This document shows positions 28,749 through 37,588 of a DNA stretch of 64,000 bases, piece by piece. Under the pieces are notes generated by a model. It ran no database searches and was not told the DNA's origin. It worked only from the letters and a program-made list of their open reading frames with translations. Source of the DNA: Prolixibacteraceae bacterium. GTDB taxonomy: Bacteria > Bacteroidota > Bacteroidia > Bacteroidales > Prolixibacteraceae. The first letter of the stretch is position 1; every line of letters begins with the position of its first letter. The stretch lies in assembly GCA_003506435.1 (NCBI GenBank), contig DOAQ01000036.1:186001-250000 (forward strand). The letters run 5' to 3'. Both the position numbers and the translations under genes were made by a program.

Positions 28749-28756
28749 TATTTTTG
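28749..28756 (+). promoter_or_regulatory. Promoter -7 element for the RND transporter gene
   Basis: TATTTTTG matches the Bacteroidota TAnnTTTG element. A T-rich stretch lies about 20 bp upstream where the -33 element should be. It is 56 bp before the ATG at 28812. Confidence 0.45.
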
Positions 28757-28811
28757 CCTGCTGTATCTGAAAAGTATTTCATTCAGAAATAGATAATTTA
28801 TTACTCAGCAG

Positions 28812-31226
28812 ATGTTTATACATATATCGCGATTCATTCTCAGAAATAGGACTTTATTGATTGTTATCCTCGTATTGGGTACGGCTTTTATGGCGTATAG
28901 GGGGAAAGACGTCAAACTGTCGTATGAAAATTCCTCTCTTTTACCTGAAAAAGACAGCACCCGGATTGAATATGAAAAATTCAAAAAACTTTTTGGAGAG
29001 GATGGGAATATAATCGTGATTGGGGCCATAAACCCCGATATTTTTACGCTCGATCAGTTTAATGCCTGGGTCGGTTTGGGAAATGACATTCGTAAAATTG
29101 ATGGTATAAAAGAGGTTTTGAGCATTGCACGCTCAATTAATCTGATAAAAAATGATTCAACCCACCAGTTCGATATAGCGCCGATAGTGGCTCAGAAAGC
29201 AACATCGCAGGCCGAGGTTGACAGTTTGAAAGAAGTGATTCTGAGCCTGAAAATTTATGAAGGTTTGCTTTACAATCCCAAAACCAAAGCAACGCTGATG
29301 ACGGTTACGCTTGATAAAAGCAAGCTGAATGATGTGAGCCGGATTAAGCTGGTTGATAATTTGGTGGAAACCGTTGACGCTTACAAGGAAAAGACCCAAG
29401 TTACTGTTCACTGTTCGGGGATGCCTTACATTCGTACCGTGACCATGCAAAAAATAAAGCATGAACTTTTTCTTTTCATCATTCTGAGCATCGTTGTTGC
29501 GGCTTCCATCATGTTCCTGTTTTTTCGTTCCTTCAAAGCCGTTTTAAGTTCGCTTCTGATTGTTGGAATCAGCATTGTTTGGGTACTTGGGACGTTGGCG
29601 CTTTTCAATTTCAAGATTACAATTTTAACAGGTGTAATTCCATCGCTGGTAGTCATTATCGTTATTGAAAACTGTATATACATTCTGAATAAATACCACT
29701 GGGAATTCAGAAGTCACGGCAATAAAGTCAGGGGGTTATCACAGGTAATCCAACGGATTGGGTTTGCTTCGCTGATGACCAATGCCGCTACAGCTTTAGG
29801 ATTTGCAGCATTTATTGTGATCCCGAACCAGATGTTGCGCGAATTTGGGATTGTTACTTCCATCAACATCATTGTATTGTATGTGCTTTGTATTGTTTCG
29901 CTCCCGATCATACTCAGTTTTGTTGCACCACCACAACCAAGGCATATCAAACACCTCGACAGTAATTTCTTCGGGGCTATTCTCGATAAAGTCATCTATC
30001 TGGTCAGTCACCGGCGCAACCTGATTTATTCCATCGCAGGAGGGCTTGTTGTGGTTGGTTTTACTGGCCTGAGCATGATGAAGACATCGGGTAAAGTGGT
30101 AGACGATTTCAGAACGGATGACCCTGCTTATATCGATTTAAAATTCTTCGAGAACAACTTTGGGGGGGTAATGCCTTTCGAAATTTCGGTTGATACCAAA
30201 AAGAAAAATGGCGCGTTGACCTATTCAACTTTACAGAAGATTAATCAACTACAGGATACAATCAACAAGAATCCTGAATTCTCGAAACCGTTATCGCTGG
30301 TCGAAGTATTGAAGTTTGCAAGGCAATCCTATTACAGAGGAGACTCAAGTAAATACTCGCTTCCAAGTTCAATGGAAAATAAATTCATTTTGACTTATTT
30401 GCCAAAGAATATGGAGAATAATACGGGTGCCAGTCTGTTGAGCTCATTTCTCGATAGTACCAAGCAGATTACCCGGATTAGTTTTCAGATGGCCGATGTT
30501 CCTACCAGACACATGGATTCGCTCATGTCCATTATTACTCCACAGGTTGACAGTATTTTTGACCCGGCCAAATACGATGTTACGGTTACCGGGAACGGCG
30601 TTGTTTATGCAAAAGGCACTAACTTCCTGATCAAAAATTTATTTGAAAGTGTGGGCATAGCTATTGTTCTGATTTCCTTGCTGATGGCCTTATTGTTTTC
30701 GTCGTTTCGCATGATCTTGGTGTCAATGATCCCGAACATCATTCCGTTGATTATAACGGCAGCTATCATGGGTTTCAGCGGTATTCCGATTAAACCGTCT
30801 ACCATCATTGTATTCAGCATTGCACTTGGAATTTCAGTTGATAATGCCATCCAGTATCTTTCGCGTTACCGGCATGAATTAAAACTAACCAACAGGAATA
30901 TCAAGCAATCGGCTTTAAGCGCTTTGCACGAAGCCGGATTCAGCATGATCTACACAAGCATTGTTTTGGTTTTGGGATTCAGTGTGTTTATCGTTTCTGA
31001 ATTTGGCGGAACCCAGGCATTGGGAATCCTCATCTCCACTACGTTGCTGATTGCGATGTTCTTCAATATTCTGGTACTGCCATCGCTACTGCTTACACTC
31101 GATAAACGATTGATGAGCAAAGCGTTTACCGAACCTCTCATCGAAATATACGATGATGAAGACGAAACTGATACCACCGAACCGGAAGAAGAATATCAGG
31201 AGAATCGGGAGAAAGTAACTGAATAA
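28812..31226 (+). CDS. RND/MMPL superfamily exporter
   Basis: 804 residues with the two-fold RND layout. TM1 is near the N-terminus (about 10-30), followed by a periplasmic loop (to about 215) and a block of TMs 2-6 (about 215-365, including a sterol-sensing-like SSD block with GVIPSLVVIIVIENCIYIL). A seventh TM (about 400-420) precedes a second periplasmic loop and a second TM block (about 610-770, with SIALGISVDNAIQYLSRYRHE). It ends in an acidic cytoplasmic tail rich in Glu and Asp. It matches the 'predicted exporters of the RND superfamily' (MMPL) rather than HAE-type drug pumps. No fusion protein or outer-membrane channel is adjacent. Cargo, perhaps a lipid or hydrophobic molecule, is unknown. 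Confidence 0.88.
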   Translation: MFIHISRFILRNRTLLIVILVLGTAFMAYRGKDVKLSYENSSLLPEKDSTRIEYEKFKKLFGEDGNIIVIGAINPDIFTLDQFNAWVGLGNDIRKIDGIKEVLSIARSINLIKNDSTHQFDIAPIVAQKATSQAEVDSLKEVILSLKIYEGLLYNPKTKATLMTVTLDKSKLNDVSRIKLVDNLVETVDAYKEKTQVTVHCSGMPYIRTVTMQKIKHELFLFIILSIVVAASIMFLFFRSFKAVLSSLLIVGISIVWVLGTLALFNFKITILTGVIPSLVVIIVIENCIYILNKYHWEFRSHGNKVRGLSQVIQRIGFASLMTNAATALGFAAFIVIPNQMLREFGIVTSINIIVLYVLCIVSLPIILSFVAPPQPRHIKHLDSNFFGAILDKVIYLVSHRRNLIYSIAGGLVVVGFTGLSMMKTSGKVVDDFRTDDPAYIDLKFFENNFGGVMPFEISVDTKKKNGALTYSTLQKINQLQDTINKNPEFSKPLSLVEVLKFARQSYYRGDSSKYSLPSSMENKFILTYLPKNMENNTGASLLSSFLDSTKQITRISFQMADVPTRHMDSLMSIITPQVDSIFDPAKYDVTVTGNGVVYAKGTNFLIKNLFESVGIAIVLISLLMALLFSSFRMILVSMIPNIIPLIITAAIMGFSGIPIKPSTIIVFSIALGISVDNAIQYLSRYRHELKLTNRNIKQSALSALHEAGFSMIYTSIVLVLGFSVFIVSEFGGTQALGILISTTLLIAMFFNILVLPSLLLTLDKRLMSKAFTEPLIEIYDDEDETDTTEPEEEYQENREKVTE

Positions 31227-31398
31227 TTTTACTCAATTTGGGAAAAACGAGAGTTCCGGTTCTGTCGGAACCTGTTTTCATGTGAATGAAAATCCCGAAA
31301 AGAACGGACTTCTGCATGTTTTGTTTGTTAATGTTATTTAATAGCTGTTCACCGTTTGTCCTTTATGCTTATTTTTAAAAATTCTTAATACCAAAGAA

Positions 31399-31890
31399 TT
31401 GAAACAGGCGCTTAAACATATTGGCAATATTGTACTGATGGTAGTTTTGCTGGTTTCAACAACCGGGCTTACCATCTATAAGTTGCACTGTAATTGCTTG
31501 CAGGATGAACAACTTTCTGTGCTTATTGAGCCGCAAGGTTGTCATTCGGACGCCGATTCAGATTGCTGTTCCGGCACAGGTGAATGCACCCATCAATCCA
31601 AACACCATCAAAACAGTCCATCCTGCGCCGATTGCGATACGCATGAAGCTTTCTTTGTAAAACTCAGCATTCATTTTTTAGCTGGAAATGCAACCGTTGT
31701 TGCACCGCCTGTTCAGCTTGAAACTACGCCTACCTTATTTTCTGAAATAACAGCACCCAAAAACCTGGATTTGGAAAAGGAATTGGGTATTGTGACCGGC
31801 AATCCGCCGCCTTTGATCATTTCAGGGCAAAAAATAATTACGCTTTTCCATCAGTTTAAATTCGACGACACTCATTCTCAGCTTATCTAG
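31399..31890 (+). CDS. HYC_CC_PP family small exported protein
   Basis: 163 residues, read from a TTG start at 31399. That start gives the family-like beginning KHIGNIVLMVVLLVSTTGLTI, a signal anchor; the first ATG (31438) would cut the signal. It has His30-Cys31, Cys56-Cys57 and Pro103-Pro104, plus a Cys/His-rich centre (ECTHQSKHH, SCADCD). These match the naming motifs of HYC_CC_PP proteins, which are found in Bacteroidota beside TonB receptors. The cysteines and histidines suggest metal binding. It lies 46 bp upstream of the TonB receptor and probably works with it. The function of the family is not established. Confidence 0.75.
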   Translation: MKQALKHIGNIVLMVVLLVSTTGLTIYKLHCNCLQDEQLSVLIEPQGCHSDADSDCCSGTGECTHQSKHHQNSPSCADCDTHEAFFVKLSIHFLAGNATVVAPPVQLETTPTLFSEITAPKNLDLEKELGIVTGNPPPLIISGQKIITLFHQFKFDDTHSQLI

Positions 31891-31936
31891 GACAGTGGAG
31901 TGAGATTTTTTGAAGTTGAATTTAAATGAAATAACA

Positions 31937-34180
31937 ATGAAACTATACATATTGGGTATCGTCCTGCTTTTATTGGCAGGAAATACTGTTGCACAAACTG
32001 TCAGCGGAACAGTTTACGAACTGCACGAAGGACATAAAGAACCGCTGCCGGGGGTAAATATTTTCTGGATGGGCACCGACCATGGTACTGCGTCCGATGC
32101 CAACGGTCGTTTTGAAGTAGAAAACAAACATCAGCACCACATGCTGGTATTTTCATTTGTCGGTTACAAAACCGATACAATTCATGTTGAAAACAGGATG
32201 AATCTGGAAGTAGTTCTGAGTGAGAACCGCGAACTGGGAGAAGTAACAGTAGTTGAGAAGAACAAGGGAAGTTACATTTCAAAGATTGACCCGATTTACA
32301 CGCAAAAAATAAACGGGGCCGAACTGCATAAAGCCGCCTGCTGCAACCTTTCGGAGAGTTTCGAAACCAATGCTTCGGTCGATGTGTCGTATAACGACGC
32401 GGTGACCGGCGCCAAACAAATAAAACTACTGGGACTGTCGGGATTATACACCAGTTTGCAAACCGAAAATTATCCGAACCTGCGCGGATTGGCTACCAAC
32501 TACGGATTAACATACATTCCCGGCCCGTGGATGGAATCCATCCAGGTGTCGAAAGGGGCGTCATCGGTGATAAACGGCTACGAATCGATCACCGGGCAGA
32601 TCAATGTGGAATACAAAAAATCAAACAGCGACGAACTGTTGCACCTGAACCTGTTTTCCAGCGACGAAGGAAAACTGGAGTTCAATGCCAACACTGGATT
32701 GAAAGTTTCCGATCATCTCAGCACCGGAATATTTTTTCATGCTGAAGATATTTCAAAAGAATTGGATCACAACCACGATGGTTTCCTCGATCATCCGCTG
32801 ACCGAACAGTACCATTTCATCAACCGCTGGCAATTTGCTTCGGGAAAAGGTTACGATGCAATCGGTGTAATAAACTTATTGACAGAAGAACGGTTGGGCG
32901 GACAGTTGGGCTACCAAAAAGGGGGAGCTCAAATCCCCGGCTTACCGTACGGAAGCTACATCGATAACCAACGGGCTGAATTCTCGTTCAAAAACGGGTA
33001 TGCATGGGATACACAACACAAACGCAGCGTCGCTTTTATTTCAAATGTTGCACTTCACGGTACGGAATCCACGTTTGGGAAAAACAGTTATGATGCCGAT
33101 GAAACAAATGTCTATGCCAACCTGATTTTTTCATCGCTGTTTTCGCCCGAATCCGGACACCAGTATTCCACCGGACTGAGCTATTATTACGACCAGATTG
33201 ACCAGATTTTCAATACTACCGATTATTCGAATTACGAATCGGTTCCCGGCATGTACTTCGAATGGACCCATAAGAAAGGCGCTCTTTACACAATAATGGC
33301 CGGTATCCGTGCTGACTTTCACAATCGGTTCGGAACGTTTTACACACCGCGGTTTCATTTTCGCTATGCGCCATCCGAACACCTGACCCTGCGGACATCG
33401 GCCGGAAAAGGCTACCGCACAGCCAACCTGATTGCCGAGAACAATTACCTGCTCTCCTCGTCGCGCAGCTTTAATTTTGAGAATGAACTGATGCAGGAAA
33501 ATGCCTGGAACTTCGGGGCAAGCGCTGTTCATACGGTCAATCTTTTTGGACGTGAACTTTCAATTGGCGCAGAGTTTTACCGAACCAGTTTTATCGATCA
33601 GTTGGTGGTTGATATGGAAAGTTCGGCAACCGAAATATTGTTCTATTCGCTCGACGGGAAATCGTATGCCAACAGCTACCAGGTTGACCTGAAATACCAA
33701 CCTGTTGCCGGGCTGGATATTACGCTGGCATACCGCGGCAATGATGTGAAACAGACCATTGGCGGCGAATTGCTCGAAAAACCGCTGACCAGCCGGTACA
33801 AAGGTTTGGTAACCCTGAATTACACCACTCCGAACAAAAGCTGGATGTTCGACTACACGTTGCAGTTGAACGGCGGCGGTCGCATTCCGCAAACACCGGG
33901 CGCTCCGGCAGCTTATAGTATGGGAACCGAATTTTCATCGTTTACTGTGATGAATGCACAGGTAACCAAATATTTCAAACGGTGGAGTATTTATGCCGGG
34001 ACTGAAAACCTGACCAATTTTATGATGGACCATCCGGTAATTGGCGCCGAGGACCCGTACGGCCCTTGGTTCGATGCAACCAAAATATGGGGCCCTGTTC
34101 TGGGCCGGAAAATGTATGCGGGTATCCGGTTTACCTTAAACCGACCGCAGCATGACGAGCTCGGCGGTTACAATCATTAA
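31937..34180 (+). CDS. TonB-dependent receptor of the metal-associated type
   Basis: The frame opens at a TTG (31910), but the ATG at 31937 starts a signal peptide ending GNTVAQ, giving 747 residues. A CarboxypepD_reg-like domain (about 23-105) is followed by the plug, with HKAACCNLSESFETN, YIPGPWMESIQVSKG and SVINGYESITGQINVEYK, then the barrel ending FTLNRP. The CCNLSESF stretch is typical of receptors encoded with heavy-metal or copper proteins in Bacteroidota. It is not a SusC: it is shorter and has no SusD. It pairs with the Cys/His-rich HYC_CC_PP protein upstream, so transport of a metal ion or complex is the best guess. Confidence 0.85.
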   Translation: MKLYILGIVLLLLAGNTVAQTVSGTVYELHEGHKEPLPGVNIFWMGTDHGTASDANGRFEVENKHQHHMLVFSFVGYKTDTIHVENRMNLEVVLSENRELGEVTVVEKNKGSYISKIDPIYTQKINGAELHKAACCNLSESFETNASVDVSYNDAVTGAKQIKLLGLSGLYTSLQTENYPNLRGLATNYGLTYIPGPWMESIQVSKGASSVINGYESITGQINVEYKKSNSDELLHLNLFSSDEGKLEFNANTGLKVSDHLSTGIFFHAEDISKELDHNHDGFLDHPLTEQYHFINRWQFASGKGYDAIGVINLLTEERLGGQLGYQKGGAQIPGLPYGSYIDNQRAEFSFKNGYAWDTQHKRSVAFISNVALHGTESTFGKNSYDADETNVYANLIFSSLFSPESGHQYSTGLSYYYDQIDQIFNTTDYSNYESVPGMYFEWTHKKGALYTIMAGIRADFHNRFGTFYTPRFHFRYAPSEHLTLRTSAGKGYRTANLIAENNYLLSSSRSFNFENELMQENAWNFGASAVHTVNLFGRELSIGAEFYRTSFIDQLVVDMESSATEILFYSLDGKSYANSYQVDLKYQPVAGLDITLAYRGNDVKQTIGGELLEKPLTSRYKGLVTLNYTTPNKSWMFDYTLQLNGGGRIPQTPGAPAAYSMGTEFSSFTVMNAQVTKYFKRWSIYAGTENLTNFMMDHPVIGAEDPYGPWFDATKIWGPVLGRKMYAGIRFTLNRPQHDELGGYNH

Positions 34181-34235
34181 TGGATAAAAACAACAAAGCC
34201 ATCGGGGATTCCGGTGGCTTTGTTGTTTTTATCCA
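34181..34235. terminator. Strong palindromic terminator, 21-bp perfect stem
   Basis: Positions 34181-34201 pair perfectly with 34215-34235 around a 13-nt loop. The right arm contains TTGTTGTTTTTATCC, so the A/T-rich stem base gives a U-rich 3' side on both strands. It begins directly after the TonB receptor stop and could also end the convergent hepT transcript. Confidence 0.75.
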
Positions 34236-34316
34236 GTGCAAAGTTTCGGGCTGTTTTCGTATCTGCCGTTAAAGAAGCAGTCCCGGCAATTTTTCATACC
34301 ACATATCTGCGTGGCA

Positions 34317-34655
34317 TTAATTTTCTTCTAATAAATTTTCAATCTCAATTTTTAGTTTTGGCAAGTGGTTTGAAACAATCCCCCATACTACTACATCGTC
34401 TACTTTATCATATCCATGTATTACCCAGTTTCGGGTATCAACTATTTGTCTGGCGTTTTCAATCTTAATACTTGGATCAAGTTTAAGAATCCGATTTGTT
34501 GCTTCCCCAATTATTTCAATTTCTCTTTCTATCCCCCTGCGCAAAAGCTTATTCTTCTGATATTCATAAAAATTTCGAGTCTCACCCAAATAATCAAATA
34601 TTGAGTCAATCGAAGTTTTAATATCAAACAGATGCTTTTTTATTTCACGCCTCAT
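34317..34655 (-). CDS. hepT: HepT-like HEPN ribonuclease toxin
   Basis: 112 residues of the DUF86/HEPN type, mostly alpha-helical. The catalytic motif RNWVIHGY gives Arg75, His80 and Tyr82, matching the RX4HXY signature of HepT toxins: Arg and His form the RNase site and Tyr is the residue AMPylated by MntA. The ATG at 34655 overlaps the 3' end of mntA by 11 bp, so the two are translationally coupled. In characterised systems the toxin cleaves RNA and is silenced by poly-AMPylation. It faces the TonB receptor gene across a large palindrome. Confidence 0.9.
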   Translation of the reverse strand: MRREIKKHLFDIKTSIDSIFDYLGETRNFYEYQKNKLLRRGIEREIEIIGEATNRILKLDPSIKIENARQIVDTRNWVIHGYDKVDDVVVWGIVSNHLPKLKIEIENLLEEN

Positions 34656-34953
34656 AAATCAGCTTTTTCGTTTCATTGATGCTTTCAATAAAGTATGGGT
34701 TTGACAAAGTACTTTCTGTTACCAAGTCTATATTGCGTTTTAGCAGATCCCTTAATTTATATTGAAGTGCAAAATAATTGTCTGTATACTGTTCGACGGA
34801 GAGGTTTTCAACAAATGATATTAGAAAATCGACATCACTGTCGTCTCTGAAATTTTCCGAAACAACAGAACCAAAAACATAAAGTCTTTTTACGCCTAAA
34901 GCGAGACACAGTTTTTGTATATCTGTAATTTTATTTTCAAGTATCTTTTGCAT
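34645..34953 (-). CDS. mntA: MntA-like minimal nucleotidyltransferase antitoxin
   Basis: 102 residues from the ATG at 34953. A longer reading from GTG at 34968 is rejected because a TAnnTTTG promoter element covers that codon. The GSX10DXD signature is intact (Gly28-Ser29, Asp40, Asp42, in GSVVSENF...DVDF). Such proteins use ATP to AMPylate the Tyr of HepT's RX4HXY motif, which neutralises the toxin. It is first in the operon and overlaps hepT by 11 bp, as is usual when the antitoxin must be made first. Intact motifs in both partners suggest a working module. Confidence 0.9.
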   Translation of the reverse strand: MQKILENKITDIQKLCLALGVKRLYVFGSVVSENFRDDSDVDFLISFVENLSVEQYTDNYFALQYKLRDLLKRNIDLVTESTLSNPYFIESINETKKLIYEA

Positions 34954-34967
34954 AATTCTCTTTTTCA

Positions 34968-34975
34968 CAAAATTA
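34968..34975 (-). promoter_or_regulatory. Promoter -7 element for mntA-hepT
   Basis: Read on the minus strand this is TAATTTTG, a perfect TAnnTTTG. Transcription would start near 34962, just before the ATG at 34953. No clear -33 element is seen. It decides against the GTG start at 34968. Confidence 0.5.
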
Positions 34976-35152
34976 ATAATTTTTACCGAAAGCCCGATCC
35001 GGCAATTACTTGCAGAAATCGTTTCTCTTTTACCCCCGGCTATGGTTTATAGGAAGGGAATAAGATTTTTATTATTGAGCTTATTCTTCTGCGCCACAAA
35101 TTATTCTCTTCTATCTATTTTTCTATTTTTACTAATGACTCGCTACTCACGA

Positions 35153-36169
35153 CTAAATCACATTCACTTCGCGTTCCAGTTCAACACCGAATTTATTGAG
35201 CACCGATTGTTTTATTTTTTCGGAAAGGTCGAAGATTTGCCGACCGGTGGCATTTCCGTAGTTTACCAGCACCAGTGCCTGTTTCTCGTGTACTCCGGCA
35301 TCGCCGTCACGAAAACCTTTCCATCCGCAACGGTCAATCAGCCAACCGGCAGCCAGTTTCACTTTTCCATCCGCAGACGGATAAACCGGGATGGTTCCGA
35401 ATTCCGATTTCAGTTTTTCGGCCAACGCAACATCAACCACAGGATTTTTAAAGAAACTGCCTGCATTGCCGTTCACCTTTGGATCGGGCAACTTCGATTC
35501 ACGAATACCCACCACCGCTCTGCGGATGTTGCGGACATTTACCGCGCCCAGTTTTTCGGTTTCATTTTTCAGATCGCCGTAATCGAGTTTGTACTCCGGA
35601 AATTTCTCCAACCTGAAAACCACGCTGGTAACCAGAAAACGGTTTTTCAGCTCGTGTTTAAAAATGCTGTCGCGGTAGGCAAACCGGCAATCGTGTGCCG
35701 AGATTGAATATTCCGACATGGTTTTCAGATCGAAGCCGTTTACCGTTTCAATCAAATCTTTTGCCTCCACGCCGTACGCCCCGATGTTTTGCACCGGCGC
35801 AGCTCCCACCTTTCCGGGAATCAGCGACAGGTTTTCCATTCCGCCCCAGCGGTAAAATACCGAATATTCAACCAGCTCGTCCCAGTTGACCCCCGCGCCC
35901 GCTTCAATCCAAACCTGGTTGCGGCTTTCGTCAATCAGCTTGATCCCGGGAATGTTAACATGAAAAATCATTCCGTCGAAATCGTTCAGAAACAATAAAT
36001 TACTGCCACCTCCCATGATCAGGACAGGCTCATCTTCCGGGCTTGTGTCCAGACTCAGGAACTCAGTAAGGTCATTTAATTCGGTAAATTCGAAAAAGTA
36101 TTTGGCACAGGCATCGATGCCGAATGTATTGTAGCTTTTAAGCGAAAAGTTTTTCTGAAAACGTATCAT
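35153..36169 (-). CDS. murB: UDP-N-acetylenolpyruvoylglucosamine reductase
   Basis: 338 residues. It reduces UDP-GlcNAc-enolpyruvate to UDP-MurNAc with FAD and NADPH in the cytoplasm, the second committed step of peptidoglycan synthesis. FAD-binding features include the N-terminal NTFGIDACA and the LIMGGGSNLLF loop (about 50-60). IPGKVGAAPVQNIGAYGVE (about 118-136) is the classic mid motif. GSFFKNP (about 237-243) holds the catalytic Ser, with the YR-loop and C-terminal Glu of type I enzymes. It has its own promoter (36184-36191) with a very short leader and no co-transcribed neighbour. Confidence 0.97.
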   Translation of the reverse strand: MIRFQKNFSLKSYNTFGIDACAKYFFEFTELNDLTEFLSLDTSPEDEPVLIMGGGSNLLFLNDFDGMIFHVNIPGIKLIDESRNQVWIEAGAGVNWDELVEYSVFYRWGGMENLSLIPGKVGAAPVQNIGAYGVEAKDLIETVNGFDLKTMSEYSISAHDCRFAYRDSIFKHELKNRFLVTSVVFRLEKFPEYKLDYGDLKNETEKLGAVNVRNIRRAVVGIRESKLPDPKVNGNAGSFFKNPVVDVALAEKLKSEFGTIPVYPSADGKVKLAAGWLIDRCGWKGFRDGDAGVHEKQALVLVNYGNATGRQIFDLSEKIKQSVLNKFGVELEREVNVI

Positions 36170-36183
36170 GACTGAAATTTGTC

Positions 36184-36191
36184 CAAAGATA
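36184..36191 (-). promoter_or_regulatory. Promoter -7 element for murB
   Basis: On the minus strand this reads TATCTTTG, matching TAnnTTTG. A TTGG stands 18 bp upstream as a -33 candidate. It lies 14 bp before the murB ATG, implying a leader of only about 10 nt. Confidence 0.55.
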
Positions 36192-36286
36192 ATAAGCAGG
36201 CACTAAAAACCAATTGAATATCCCGCCCTAAAAGATAAAATACGGCAGTTTGCCGATTCGGATTTTCCCCGTTGGCCGGTAGTTCG

Positions 36287-36294
36287 TATTTTTG
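36287..36294 (+). promoter_or_regulatory. Promoter -7 element for the glycosyltransferase gene
   Basis: TATTTTTG matches TAnnTTTG. A TTTT at 36263-36266 lies 20 bp upstream, at the -33 distance. The TTG start of the glycosyltransferase follows about 75 bp later. Confidence 0.5.
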
Positions 36295-36368
36295 AAGGAT
36301 CAATTACGAAACATTTTTTTCGGAAGAGAATCGTTGAAAATAGATACATTTACAAACAAAACTACATT

Positions 36369-37478
36369 TTGAAACGGATAGCAATCAGCGTAATTAACGA
36401 TCTGGTGACCGACAACCGGGTACACAAGGTAGCAACCACACTTCAGGAGATGGGGTACGAAGTAACCCTGATAGGTCGTCTGTTACCGGAAAGCCTTCCC
36501 ATCAGCCGTACTTACAACACACGCCGGATGTGCTTGTTTTTCACGAAAGGCCCTTGGTTTTATGCCGAATACAACATCCGTTTGTTTTTCATCCTGCTAT
36601 TTTCAAAGTTCAATGTTTTTGTTTCGAACGATCTTGATACGCTACTTCCCAATTTTCTGGTTTCAAAACTGACCAATAGCCCTTTGTATTACGACAGCCA
36701 CGAATATTTTACCGAAGTGCCCGAACTGGTTGACCGCCCCAAAGTGCGTCGTGCCTGGGAAAATCTGGAAAAAGAACTTCTCCCGAAAATCAGGAATGCC
36801 TACACGGTTTGTCAGTCGATTGCCGAAGCATACCGTTACAAATACGGAACCTATTTTCATGTGGTGCGGAATGTTCCCGACCGGATGGTTCCATTTGAAA
36901 TTCCGGCTGATAAGAAACTCGATTTTGGCGGAAAGAAAATCATTCTGTACCAGGGGGCGCTGAATATCGGTAGAGGGTTGGAGCAAATAGTGCGCGCCAT
37001 GCAGGAGATCGATAATGCGGTGCTTGTTATTGCGGGCGACGGCGATATTGCCATCCAACTGAAAACGCTTGCTCACAGCCTCCGGCTTCAGGATAAAGTA
37101 AAATTTTTAGGACGGATGTTGTTCAACGAAGTGAAATATATTACCGTACAGGCCGACCTGGGGCTTTCCATCGAAGAAGATTTGGGACTGAACTACAAAT
37201 ATGCACTTCCCAATAAATTGTTCGATTACATTCAGGCGGAAATTCCGGTACTGGTATCGAACCTGCCGGAAATGAAAAAGATCGTTACGGATTACCAGGT
37301 AGGCGCTATCCTCGACAGTCACCAGCCGCAGCAAATGGCAAAACAGATCGCCGGCATTTTAAACAACCGGGAACAAATTGCTGTGTGGAAGGAAAACCTG
37401 AAAAAGGCAGCCGGCGAGCTGTGCTGGGAGAATGAAAAAGAAGCGCTGAAAATAATCTACGGGAAGCTGCGGTATTAA
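36369..37478 (+). CDS. Family 4 glycosyltransferase
   Basis: 369 residues from a TTG start at 36369. The family N-terminus KRIAISVINDLVTDNRVHKVA begins at once, and the next ATG would remove the first nucleotide-fold strand. The N-terminal acceptor domain has DNRVHKVATTL and YYDSHEYFTE. The C-terminal GT-B half has LYQGALNIGRGLE, VIAGDGD, VKFLGRMLFNEV and NKLFDYIQAEIPVLVSNLPEMKKIV, the usual donor-binding block with the EX7E-like area modified. It probably adds a sugar to a surface polysaccharide or glycan. It stands alone between murB and the araC gene, so the pathway cannot be stated. Confidence 0.88.
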   Translation: MKRIAISVINDLVTDNRVHKVATTLQEMGYEVTLIGRLLPESLPISRTYNTRRMCLFFTKGPWFYAEYNIRLFFILLFSKFNVFVSNDLDTLLPNFLVSKLTNSPLYYDSHEYFTEVPELVDRPKVRRAWENLEKELLPKIRNAYTVCQSIAEAYRYKYGTYFHVVRNVPDRMVPFEIPADKKLDFGGKKIILYQGALNIGRGLEQIVRAMQEIDNAVLVIAGDGDIAIQLKTLAHSLRLQDKVKFLGRMLFNEVKYITVQADLGLSIEEDLGLNYKYALPNKLFDYIQAEIPVLVSNLPEMKKIVTDYQVGAILDSHQPQQMAKQIAGILNNREQIAVWKENLKKAAGELCWENEKEALKIIYGKLRY

Positions 37479-37544
37479 ATATTTTTTGTCTTGATTTTAT
37501 ACGTATTTCTTCTGCCATGCTGTGTGAACTGGATTAACAGCGAT

Positions 37545-37584
37545 TTAGCAATTCAACAATTTAACAATTCAGCAATTTAATTAT
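37545..37584. repeat. Degenerate 8-bp tandem repeat, five copies (left of PUL2)
   Basis: Five consecutive octamers fit T(C/T)A(A/G)CAAT, with the last one diverged: TTAGCAAT, TCAACAAT, TTAACAAT, TCAGCAAT, TTAATTAT. The same octamer family recurs in the same orientation at 59461-59508. The two copies lie just outside the two ends of PUL2. Confidence 0.75.
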
Positions 37585-37588
37585 TCAC

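Noticed and set aside
35042..35707. 221-codon plus-strand frame
   Set aside because: Most of it is antisense to murB; the unmatched first part has no signal or domain.
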